Assembly (NCBI GenBank): GCA_024278215.1
Contig: JAJRTR010000147.1
Location: 1 to 25,889 of the forward strand
Length of the DNA stretch: 25,889 nucleotides
Reading direction: 5' to 3'
Origin: a bacterium
Lineage (GTDB): Bacteria > UBP15 > UBA6099 > JAJRTR01
Shown here: in pieces, positions 16,474 through 23,740 of the stretch
Layout of the letters: the number at the start of each line of letters is the position of its first letter
How positions within the stretch are numbered: the stretch's first letter is position 1
The notes under the pieces: model-generated
What the model was told of the DNA's origin: nothing
Database searches by the model: none
What the model saw: only the letters and a program-made list of their open reading frames with translations
Program-made: the position numbers and the translations under genes

Positions 16474-17241
16474 GTGCCTGAAAATATATGTGTTGTAACA
16501 ACACCACGCAAGAGAACTGATCTCGAACCGCGCGCTATCGAAACCGCCGTGCGCACAGGTCTGACATATATTCCCAGAAATGAGTATTCTTTCGTTAAAA
16601 TATTCGAGAAAACCGGTGCTGCTGCGATATATGTCGAAGCGGACGACGCACCATTTATACAAACACAGAAGGGCCGGTTTTTCTATCATGAAAATACTGC
16701 CGGAATGCGCACGAAAAATGTGAGTGTTCCCGACCCTGTGATAAGGGCGCTCGATGTGCGGCCCGGAGACAGCATTATTGATGCTACGATGGGCCTCGGA
16801 TGTGATTCTCTCGTGATCGCGACTGCGCTGGGCGGCGGTTCGTTGATCGGCATCGAGAGCAGCGTTCCCATAGCGGACATCGTCAAACGCGGATTGAATG
16901 ATTATAGTTATACAAGCGACGCGCTTGCCGATGCCGCGAAAAAGATAACCGTTATACGCGCGGATAATATCGAGTACCTGAGAAAGTGCTCCGACTCGAG
17001 CGCAGACACAGTTTATTTCGACCCGATGTTCACCGATACCATTGAAACATCTTCGTCGATGCAGCGTTTAAAACAACTCGCGGACCACAGTCCGCTTACT
17101 ACAGAAGTGATCGAAGAAGCGAGGCGTGTCGCGCGAAGGCGTGTCGCGGTGAAAACCCGCAGGGGCTCATTCGGCGCAATCGGGTTCACAGATGTGATAC
17201 CATCCGGGAATACAATAATTTATGGCATTATCAGAATATAA
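16474..17241 (+). CDS. Class I SAM-dependent methyltransferase, RsmJ-like
   Basis: Probable S-adenosylmethionine-dependent methyltransferase of 255 residues. The SAM-binding glycine motif is IIDATMGLGCDSL (about residues 103-115), followed by the acidic end of strand 2 (LIGIESS) and the DPMF motif (YFDPMF) that replaces the NPPY of many nucleic-acid methyltransferases. DATxGLGxDS together with DPMF is typical of RsmJ, the 16S rRNA G1516 methyltransferase, and of the YpiP-like proteins. The N-terminal 90 residues form a small extra domain. The GTG start at 16474 follows AGAGGA. It overlaps miaA by 20 bp, so the two are probably cotranscribed, which fits an RNA-modification role. The exact target is inference. 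Confidence 0.8.
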   Translation: MPENICVVTTPRKRTDLEPRAIETAVRTGLTYIPRNEYSFVKIFEKTGAAAIYVEADDAPFIQTQKGRFFYHENTAGMRTKNVSVPDPVIRALDVRPGDSIIDATMGLGCDSLVIATALGGGSLIGIESSVPIADIVKRGLNDYSYTSDALADAAKKITVIRADNIEYLRKCSDSSADTVYFDPMFTDTIETSSSMQRLKQLADHSPLTTEVIEEARRVARRRVAVKTRRGSFGAIGFTDVIPSGNTIIYGIIRI

Positions 17242-18172
17242 AATACCGGTGATCACAGGGCCTACGGCGACCGGAAAAACAGGCGTTTCGCTGATAGTGG
17301 CGGATATCATAGACTGCGAGATCATCAACATGGACTCGCGTCAGGTATATCGCGGCATGGACATCGGAACGGCTAAACCATCGCGCGAGGAGCGCGACCG
17401 GGTTCAACACCACCTGATAGATGTGGTTGATCCCGGCGAAAGATTCACAGTCGCGGATTTCGTGGACATTTGCCGCACAAAAATTGAAGAGATACGCTCG
17501 AGGGACCGTCTTCCGGTGATAGTGGGCGGCACACCGTTTTATCTTTCGGCGCTTCTGGGCGGTCTTGACTTCTGTGAGGTAGACTGTGACGACGAATTCC
17601 GCAACAGGTTGCGCGAGCGCGCCGAAGCGGAGGGGAAGGAAAAACTTCATGACGAACTCCGCAGTATCGACCCTGTGTCTGCTGAAAAAATACATCCGAA
17701 CGATCTTTTCAGAGTAATTCGGTCGCTTGAGATTTATCATGTCACGGGACATCCGTCATCGGAACGTAGAACAAAGCGTGTTCCCGAACATCGGGAGGTC
17801 AATAATAACACTGAAGTTTTTTCCATTTTTTCGCTTTACATGGAGCGAAAAAAGTTATACGATCTCATAGATAAGCGCACGGAACTCATGTTCGATGGAG
17901 GCTTTCTGGAAGAAACAGAGACCGTAGCGCGAAACTGGCCCGAAGCCGTTCCCTTTTTGAGAAAGACAATCGGCTACGGACAGGCTCTCGGGGTTAACAG
18001 GGGCGATGTGAGCCTTAAAGACGCAATCGACGAGACCGCGAAGCACACCCGGCGATATGCAAAACGCCAGATGACGTGGTTCAGGTCGATGGCCGGACTC
18101 GAATGGCTCGACAGGGAGGATAATACCGGAGAGCAGATTGCTGAAATAGTAGTTGAGACCGTAAAAAGTTAA
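17222..18172 (+). CDS. miaA: tRNA dimethylallyltransferase MiaA
   Basis: Adds a dimethylallyl group to A37 of tRNAs that read UNN codons. The 316 residues match the family. The P-loop GPTATGKTG lies at residues 13-21, followed by INMDSRQVYRGMDIGTAKPS, HHLIDVVDPGERFTVADF, the GGTPFYLSALLGG motif and the C-terminal TRRYAKRQMTWFRS. All these are hallmark MiaA segments. The ATG lies inside the end of the methyltransferase gene. hfq begins 60 bp after its stop, the usual miaA-hfq neighbourhood. Confidence 0.98.
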   Translation: MALSEYKIPVITGPTATGKTGVSLIVADIIDCEIINMDSRQVYRGMDIGTAKPSREERDRVQHHLIDVVDPGERFTVADFVDICRTKIEEIRSRDRLPVIVGGTPFYLSALLGGLDFCEVDCDDEFRNRLRERAEAEGKEKLHDELRSIDPVSAEKIHPNDLFRVIRSLEIYHVTGHPSSERRTKRVPEHREVNNNTEVFSIFSLYMERKKLYDLIDKRTELMFDGGFLEETETVARNWPEAVPFLRKTIGYGQALGVNRGDVSLKDAIDETAKHTRRYAKRQMTWFRSMAGLEWLDREDNTGEQIAEIVVETVKS

Positions 18173-18232
18173 CACACTAACAAAGAATAATAAACTAAAA
18201 AATTAGAGAACTATTAGAGGAGGTCTCTCACA

Positions 18233-18472
18233 ATGGCGGATATGATCAACATCCAGGATGATTTTTTGAAAAGAGCGAGGAACGATAAGGTATCGGTTAT
18301 CGTCTTCCTGACGAACAAGGTTCAACTCCATGGACACATCACAGGATTCGACAGATACGTTGTATTGCTGGAATCCGCCGGCAAACAACAGATGGTATTC
18401 AAACATGCCATTACTACCATAACACCGTCATTCCCGCTTAACATCAAGATTCACAAACCCCCGCGGGAATAG
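18233..18472 (+). CDS. hfq: RNA chaperone Hfq
   Basis: Hexameric Sm-like protein that pairs small RNAs with mRNAs. Its 79 residues are the minimal Hfq core with no long C-terminal tail. Sm1 is seen in VSVIVFLTNKVQLHGHITGFDRYVVLLE (read as two overlapping halves), and Sm2 in QMVFKHAITTITP, where family members usually read YKHAIST; the Lys-His pair of the proximal RNA site is kept. A strong AGAGGAGG ribosome-binding site precedes the ATG. The leader (18176-18215) is A-rich with a few AAT/AAA triplets of the kind the distal face of Hfq can bind, so autoregulation is possible. dapF starts 31 bp downstream. Confidence 0.97.
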   Translation: MADMINIQDDFLKRARNDKVSVIVFLTNKVQLHGHITGFDRYVVLLESAGKQQMVFKHAITTITPSFPLNIKIHKPPRE

Positions 18473-18503
18473 TAATTCAGCTATTCTGATTGGCAGGTAA
18501 AAA

Positions 18504-19370
18504 ATGCATTTTCTGAAAATGCACGGTCAGGGCAATGACTTTGTCGTACTCGGTTTTAAAGAGACGCCGGAGATGGACTTCCCTGCAATTGCCCGCAAAA
18601 TGTGCAGGCGTAATTTTGGTGCGGGAGCCGACGGACTGATCGCGGTGCTGCCTTCTTCCATAGCGGATTTTAAAATGCGCGTTTTCAACCCGGACGGCTC
18701 GGAACCCGAAATGTGCGGCAACGGCATACGCTGTGCCGCCAAATATTTTATTGAACGTATGATGGTAAAATCCGCACCCGCACCCGAACCCGAAGGTGAA
18801 ATCTCTGTCGATGTCGAAACACTTGCGGGCGTCCTGAAAACAATCGCAAGGTGTAAGGACGGAAGCGCAGAGGAAATGTCTGTTGACATGGGCGCGCCGA
18901 TACTGGCTCCAGCGCGAATACCTGTACAGCATGATGCCGACATCGCAATCCGGATTCCGCTCGAAGCGGCGGGTAGAAAGATAAAAGCAACATGCGTTTC
19001 GATGGGCAACCCGCACGCAGTCATTTTTGTCGACAAAGAATTATCCGATGACGAGTTCCTCGCAACAGGTCCGGCTGTTGAAATTCACGCGGCGTTTCCC
19101 AACAGGACGAATGTCGAGTTCGTGCGGGTAATCAACAGGAATGAACTAAGAATGCGAGTGTGGGAACGCGGCGTCGGCGAAACGCTCGCGTGCGGCACGG
19201 GCGCGTGCGCCGCAACAGTAGCGGCATGTCTCAACGAATACTGCGACCGTGATGTTACAGTGCATCTCAAAGGCGGCGATCTTCGCGTCTCATGGACCGC
19301 CTCGGATAATATCATAATGACCGGTACGGCTGTCGTCGTATACGAAGGCGACTATCTTGATTTGTACTGA
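18504..19370 (+). CDS. dapF: Diaminopimelate epimerase
   Basis: Converts LL-diaminopimelate to meso-diaminopimelate for peptidoglycan and lysine. The 288 residues are slightly over the usual 270-280. The two catalytic cysteines are in place: Cys71 in MCGNGIRCAAKY and Cys230 in ACGTGACAA. Other family blocks are MHGQGNDFV, NFGAGADGLI, FNPDGSEPEMCGNG, MGNPHAVIF and RVWERGVGETLACGTGA. A Pro/Ala/Glu stretch (PAPEPEGE, about residues 91-98) is a small insertion. The ATG follows a GGCAGGT-type site. Together with the dapL gene 352 bp downstream it supplies the last steps of the aminotransferase variant of the DAP pathway. Confidence 0.97.
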   Translation: MHFLKMHGQGNDFVVLGFKETPEMDFPAIARKMCRRNFGAGADGLIAVLPSSIADFKMRVFNPDGSEPEMCGNGIRCAAKYFIERMMVKSAPAPEPEGEISVDVETLAGVLKTIARCKDGSAEEMSVDMGAPILAPARIPVQHDADIAIRIPLEAAGRKIKATCVSMGNPHAVIFVDKELSDDEFLATGPAVEIHAAFPNRTNVEFVRVINRNELRMRVWERGVGETLACGTGACAATVAACLNEYCDRDVTVHLKGGDLRVSWTASDNIIMTGTAVVVYEGDYLDLY

Positions 19371-19722
19371 ACTTGTTCGAATTCAGATTTCTTTTATGAA
19401 TTTAGTATCTTACGACTGAAATGCTACGCAAGATGGTAAAGAAATGCTGAAAAGAGATCGGTGAAAGCTGGAGCTTCCAGTTACAGTCGTTTCCAATGTA
19501 GACCTTGGGAACGATGAAACTCTGTGTGCCGTGCTCAAACCGCATTTGTTTGGGCACGAAAATGCGGCCTGTTTGGTTCCCGCTTTGCCGGGTTAGGGGT
19601 CATGACTGGAATTTGCCCTTTAATTCAGGATGTCTCCAGGGAATTCTTCACTTGGCTGAAGTGTTACGAAGAATGATTTCGCGTGAAAATGATTTCGTAT
19701 GCTTTGAAAGGAGTGTTCGAAG
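19371..19722 (+). other. Hairpin-rich 352 bp spacer upstream of dapL
   Basis: No credible gene. The middle (19468-19567) is packed with inverted repeats listed separately. The end holds CTTCA/TGAAG and the AAAGGAG ribosome-binding site of dapL. I looked for a lysine riboswitch, which would make sense before a lysine-pathway gene, but did not find its conserved core. Confidence 0.6.
19468..19567 (+). repeat. Cluster of inverted repeats, possible degenerate repeat element
   Basis: Three hairpins in a row: CTGGA/TCCAG (19468-19480); CGTTTCCAA/TTGGGAACG (19488-19496 with 19505-19513, one G-T pair); and CGTGCTCAAAC/GTTTGGGCACG (19530-19540 with 19548-19558, one G-T pair). The loop of the third, CCGCATTT (19540-19547), pairs with AAATGCGG (19560-19567), giving a competing fold. 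The segments resemble short intergenic palindromic repeats, but I cannot name a family. Confidence 0.6.
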
Positions 19723-20883
19723 GTGAAATTTACAAAAAGAATAGATAAAATACCACCATACCCTTTCGCAATTCTCGATCAGAAAAAACAGGAAGCGATA
19801 GAGCGTGGACAAGACGTAATAAGTCTCGGCATAGGCGATCCCGACTTGCCGACACCGCAGAAGATCATCGATACGCTGTGCAAAGAGGCGGCGAACCCTG
19901 CGAATCACCAGTATCCATCTTATGAAGGAATGCCGGTTTTCAGGGAAACAGCCGCGGAATGGATGAAAAACAGGTTCGGGGTGGAGGCGGACCCGAAGAG
20001 CGAGATAATCTCACTCATAGGCTCCAAGGAAGGCATAGCGCATATATATCCCGCGTTTGTGCAACTCGGCGACATTTCACTCGTGCCGGCTCCCGCATAT
20101 CCCGTATACAATGTCGCCACCATCCTTGCGGACGGCACACCTTATGTGATGCCGCTTAAACGGAGAAGCGGATTTCTGCCCGACTTTGATATCATATCAA
20201 CTGAAGTACTGAAAAAAGCGCGGATAATGTTTATCAATTATCCGAATAATCCTACCGGCGCTGTAGCCTCGCTCGAGTTTTTCGAAAAAGCAGTAAAGTT
20301 TGCATGCGATAATGATATTATACTTTGCCACGACGCCGCATACACCGAACTTACTTTCGACGATTATGAAGCGCCCAGCATTCTGGAGGTAGACGGCGCA
20401 AAGGACGTTGCCGTCGAATTCCACTCGATGTCGAAAACATTCTGCATGACCGGATGGCGTGTAGGTTTTGTCGTCGGCAATAAGGACATAATCGCCGGGC
20501 TTTCCAGAGTAAAAACAAACATCGACTCGGGATTGTTCCAGGCGATACAGTATGCGGCGATAACGGCCATGAACGATGTTGTGGACGAGCAACTGGAGAT
20601 AAGAAGCATCTTTCAGCAGCGCCGCGATATACTTGTCGACGGATTGAAGAGTCTGGGTTGGGACGTGGACCTGCCGAAGGCCACATTCTATCTATGGGCT
20701 CCGGTGCCTACCGATGAAACTTCCGTAGAATTCTGCTCGCGCGTGATAAAAGAAACCGGTGTCCTGATAACTCCCGGTGTCGGCTTCGGCGAAGAAGGCG
20801 AAGGCTTCTTCCGTATTTGCTTCACGCAATCCGTGGAGCGCATCGAAGAAGCTGTCGGCAGGCTCTCGAAAATGAAATTGTGA
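19723..20883 (+). CDS. dapL: LL-diaminopimelate aminotransferase
   Basis: PLP enzyme that makes LL-diaminopimelate from tetrahydrodipicolinate in one step, bypassing the succinylase and acetylase routes. The 386 residues are full length. The N-terminus RIDKIPPYPFAILDQKKQEA and VISLGIGDPDLPTPQKIID are typical of DapL of the shorter bacterial type. Further class I aminotransferase motifs are INYPNNPTGA, CHDAAYTELTFD and the PLP-lysine segment SMSKTFCMTGWRVGF with Lys238. The start is GTG at 19723, nine bases after AAAGGAG. dapF lies upstream on the same strand. A general aspartate aminotransferase cannot be excluded, but the motifs and the dapF neighbour favour DapL. Confidence 0.9.
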   Translation: MKFTKRIDKIPPYPFAILDQKKQEAIERGQDVISLGIGDPDLPTPQKIIDTLCKEAANPANHQYPSYEGMPVFRETAAEWMKNRFGVEADPKSEIISLIGSKEGIAHIYPAFVQLGDISLVPAPAYPVYNVATILADGTPYVMPLKRRSGFLPDFDIISTEVLKKARIMFINYPNNPTGAVASLEFFEKAVKFACDNDIILCHDAAYTELTFDDYEAPSILEVDGAKDVAVEFHSMSKTFCMTGWRVGFVVGNKDIIAGLSRVKTNIDSGLFQAIQYAAITAMNDVVDEQLEIRSIFQQRRDILVDGLKSLGWDVDLPKATFYLWAPVPTDETSVEFCSRVIKETGVLITPGVGFGEEGEGFFRICFTQSVERIEEAVGRLSKMKL

Positions 20884-21058
20884 GATGGAACAGGCCACAG
20901 TTCGCAACCGGTGAAAATGTTGAAGGTGAGTATCAGGGGGGGCTTCTGAAGCCTTCAGTCTGTGTGTTCTCGTGTTGGCCCCCGGGGACGAGATGAATTT
21001 CCATAATCAACCCGAATTGACCGAATTCCGAACTTTGCCTGGTTCCGGCTATGCGGGA

Positions 21059-22144
21059 TCAGGAATCGAGGAGATGGAGCGCGCCGGGGTCGAGTTGGAG
21101 TTTGACATCTGTGCCTTCCTGCAACATGCCTGCGACTTTCGGGTTGGGTGCCTGGACAAGTATCTTTTGACCGGCGGCGGTGAATGTGTACTCGATGTCA
21201 CTGCCCATATAGACGGCGCGTGAAACGGTAGCGGGTATACCGTCCGCGTTTTCCGGCAGTATTTCGAGAGCCTCAGGCCGCAGGACCGCTTCCACCCGCC
21301 TGTCCAGCCTGATCTTATGTCCGGGTTGAATGATAGTGAATTCGCCGCCGAGTATTCTCGCTTTGATGTTGTCGCCGTCGATGGACTGGATTTCCGCTGG
21401 AACAAAGTTGACTTTGCCGAAGAATGAAGCGACGAAGCAGGAGGCGGGCCGCTCGTATATGTCGCGCGGCGTGCCGACCTGTTCGATAATTCCTTCGCGC
21501 ATGACGACAATGCGGTCGGATATGCAGACGGCTTCTTCCTGGTCGTGTGTGACGTATATGCTGGTGATGCTCAGACTCTGCTGTATGCGACGTATTTCGT
21601 CGCGCATCTGCACCCTGAGCCGGGCATCGAGGTTGCTGAGTGGCTCGTCGAAGAGCAGTACGGAAGGTTCGTTGATGAGAGCGCGAGAGAGAGCCACACG
21701 TTGTTGCTGGCCGCCGGAAAGTTGTCCGGGCATGCGGTCTTCCATCCCTTCGAGTCCGACAGAAGCCATGATATTCACGACTTTATCTTTGATCTGCGCG
21801 CGAGGCATTTTCTTTTTTATGCGCAGACCATAGGCGATGTTGTTGAAGATCGTCATGTGAGGAAACAGCGCGTAGCTCTGGAACACCATCGATGTATTAC
21901 GGCGGTTGGGCGGCAGGTATCCAACGGGGGCGCTGTCGATGAAAATCTCGCCCTTGGTCGGAATTTAGAATCCGCCGATCATCCGCAGTATTGTCGTTTT
22001 GCCGCAGCCAGAGGGGCCGAGAAGTGTGAATAATTCACCCTTTTTTACGGAAAACGAGACATCGTCGACGGCAACTACCGCCCTGTTCTGCTTGTCTTCG
22101 AAAATCTTTGTTATGTTTTTCAGTTCAAGTCCGGCTGAGGACAT
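21059..22144 (-). pseudogene. ABC transporter ATPase (FbpC/PotA-like) interrupted by an in-frame TAA
   Basis: Would be the ATPase of the permease encoded upstream. Read through, it would be 361 residues, the normal size for a TOBE-containing importer ATPase. The first 59 codons hold Walker A ([11 protein letters not shown], about 41-51) and end at LRMIGGF. Codon 60 is TAA (21965-21967), where relatives have a glutamate (GFE-PT), so a single GAA-to-TAA change would explain it. The same frame continues with IPTKGEIFID, the Q-loop MVFQSYALFPHMT, LSGGQQQRVALSRAL, Walker B SVLLFDEPLSNLDA and a C-terminal TOBE region. The start ATG at 22144 follows AGGAG; a TTG six bases upstream is less likely. 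Restart downstream would lack Walker A. It could be a true nonsense mutation, a base-call error, or readthrough. Confidence 0.85.
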
Positions 22145-22165
22145 TTGCAACTCCTGTAACAGGTG

Positions 22166-23467
22166 TTATCTCGTTTTCGAGAACAATGATTTTTTCCACA
22201 GGTCGTAGCGGTCGAGATACCCGTTATCTTTGTACCATTCGATTGTTTCGCGCATACCTTCCAGCAGATCGGGATACAGAAATTCGTAGCCCAGCGACCT
22301 GAGTTTATCGTTGCTGAACGTATACACCGCTTTGAGATAGTAGACCATGTCTTTCTCGATGAAGGGGCGCGACCCTGTGATTTTCGACAGTGAGCGCGAG
22401 ATGTCGGCCAACTGGTTGCCGAGGCTGAAAAATAAGTCGCGCGGTATGAAGATGGGCATCATTCGCACACCCATCAGCGGGCATACGAATTCCGCGAACT
22501 CACGCAATGTGTATCTCGTATTGTCGATTACGTTATAAGCTTCTCCGATTGCTTCTTTCCTGTCGGCGAGAAAATGCGCCGCGTTGCATACATCCCTGAC
22601 ATGTACGCCAACCATGTAGTTGTCGATGTTGACGGGGAACGGAAGTATCGGGAATTTCGCCATTAAGAACAGGATCGTGGCCATGCCGTAAGTGTTGCGC
22701 GGGCCGTAGACGGGCGCGGGTCTGACGATGCTGACCGGCAACCCTTTTTCAGTGTATTCGAGTCCGACTTCTTCCTGCATGAGTTTCGAGCGTTCGTAGT
22801 TTGTGCCGGGTCTCTTGGCGTTGTCCTCGACGACGGGCAGTTCGTCCGCTTCCGGGTAGCCGTAGACCGAAACGGTCGAGAAAAGCAGGAACCGCTTCAC
22901 GCCGGCGTCGAGCGAGAAGTCGCAGATATTGCGCATGCCGAATACGTTGACCCTCTCGCACAGTTCCCAGGGAGCCTCGTAGTCGAATATCGCTGCCGGA
23001 TGATAGACATAGTCTATTTTATTCGCAAAAAGTTTTTTAAGCGACTCGGTGTTTGTGATGTCCGCCGGGATGAAGTTGGCTTTCGCGTTGAGAAATTCGC
23101 GTGGAGCGGATTCAAGGTCTGTTGCGATTACGTTGTAGCCCTTTTCTATCAGCAGGTCGACCATGTGACCGCCGGCGAACCCGCACGCGCCTGTCACAAG
23201 TGTTGTCAGCTGCGCATTTGATTCGGCAGCTTTCTTTTTGGAAACAGTTTTTTTGCCGGACACAGTTTTTTTCGAAGATTTTTTCGCAGTCGCTTTCCTT
23301 GTTGTTGTCTTCTTAACTGGTTTTTTCTTTACAATCTTTTTCTTTGCCGCAGTCTTCTTTGCAGATTTCCCGGCAGTTGTTTTTTTCTTTGCCGCAGTCT
23401 TCTTTTTTGGGGCAGCTTTCTTTTTGGGTGCCGATTTTTTCTTAGCAGTTGTTTTTTTCTTTGCCAT
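22166..23467 (-). CDS. Extended SDR / NAD-dependent epimerase with histone-H1-like tail
   Basis: A 433-residue protein. Residues 1-81 are a Lys/Ala/Thr/Ser tail (36 Lys, 1 Arg, no acidic residue before Glu82) resembling bacterial histone-H1-like or AlgP-type tails. The remainder is an extended short-chain dehydrogenase/epimerase of the 3-beta-HSD/sugar-epimerase group: nucleotide-binding VTGACGFAGGH (about 91-101), the VYHPAAIFDYEAPWE block, LLFSTVSVYG and the catalytic YERSK, then IVRPAPVYGPRNTYG. Substrate unknown. The start chosen is the ATG at 23467, nine bases after GGAGG; a longer frame starting at 23497 would add ten unlikely residues. It sits between the ABC permease and the ATPase, only 21 bp before the latter, which is an odd place for such an enzyme. 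Confidence 0.88.
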   Translation of the reverse strand: MAKKKTTAKKKSAPKKKAAPKKKTAAKKKTTAGKSAKKTAAKKKIVKKKPVKKTTTRKATAKKSSKKTVSGKKTVSKKKAAESNAQLTTLVTGACGFAGGHMVDLLIEKGYNVIATDLESAPREFLNAKANFIPADITNTESLKKLFANKIDYVYHPAAIFDYEAPWELCERVNVFGMRNICDFSLDAGVKRFLLFSTVSVYGYPEADELPVVEDNAKRPGTNYERSKLMQEEVGLEYTEKGLPVSIVRPAPVYGPRNTYGMATILFLMAKFPILPFPVNIDNYMVGVHVRDVCNAAHFLADRKEAIGEAYNVIDNTRYTLREFAEFVCPLMGVRMMPIFIPRDLFFSLGNQLADISRSLSKITGSRPFIEKDMVYYLKAVYTFSNDKLRSLGYEFLYPDLLEGMRETIEWYKDNGYLDRYDLWKKSLFSKTR

Positions 23468-23740
23468 TGTCCTGTACCTCCACGGAATCGATATCATGCA
23501 CCGTGCACAATCTTGACGAGTCGGTTTTTCGTGCGTAAAGAAAACACGTAAACCGCGCGATGAGGCGGTAATTACCAGACGGAGTTCCGAAGCGCAGGTT
23601 ACGGAACAGACGATTCACAGGTTCTTACCGGTTCCCGCCGAATGTTGTGTTGCACACGGGCCGTGCTCCCGTCCTCTCTCTATATTTTCCGCAATTGCTT
23701 CCGAAATATTCTATCATTATCTGTTTCTATGCGCTAATAC

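Noticed and set aside
19371-19722. A lysine riboswitch in the dapL leader
   Set aside because: Expected by function, but I could not find the conserved core; the structure there is a set of simple palindromes.
19505-19726. A 73-residue Cys-containing open frame before dapL
   Set aside because: It runs through the hairpin cluster, overlaps the dapL start, and shows no family features.
20972-21223. A plus-strand 83-residue gene in the convergent gap
   Set aside because: It lies mostly opposite the 3' end of the ATPase gene and matches its antisense; no ribosome-binding site.
21965-21967. TAA recoded as a sense codon
   Set aside because: TAA ends several intact genes here at the right length, and only this one gene has it internally.
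23238-23516. Open frame on the plus strand coding a Phe-rich, apparently membrane-spanning 92-residue protein
   Set aside because: It is the antisense of the Lys-rich epimerase tail: AAA/AAG codons read backwards give Phe and Leu. No ribosome-binding site.
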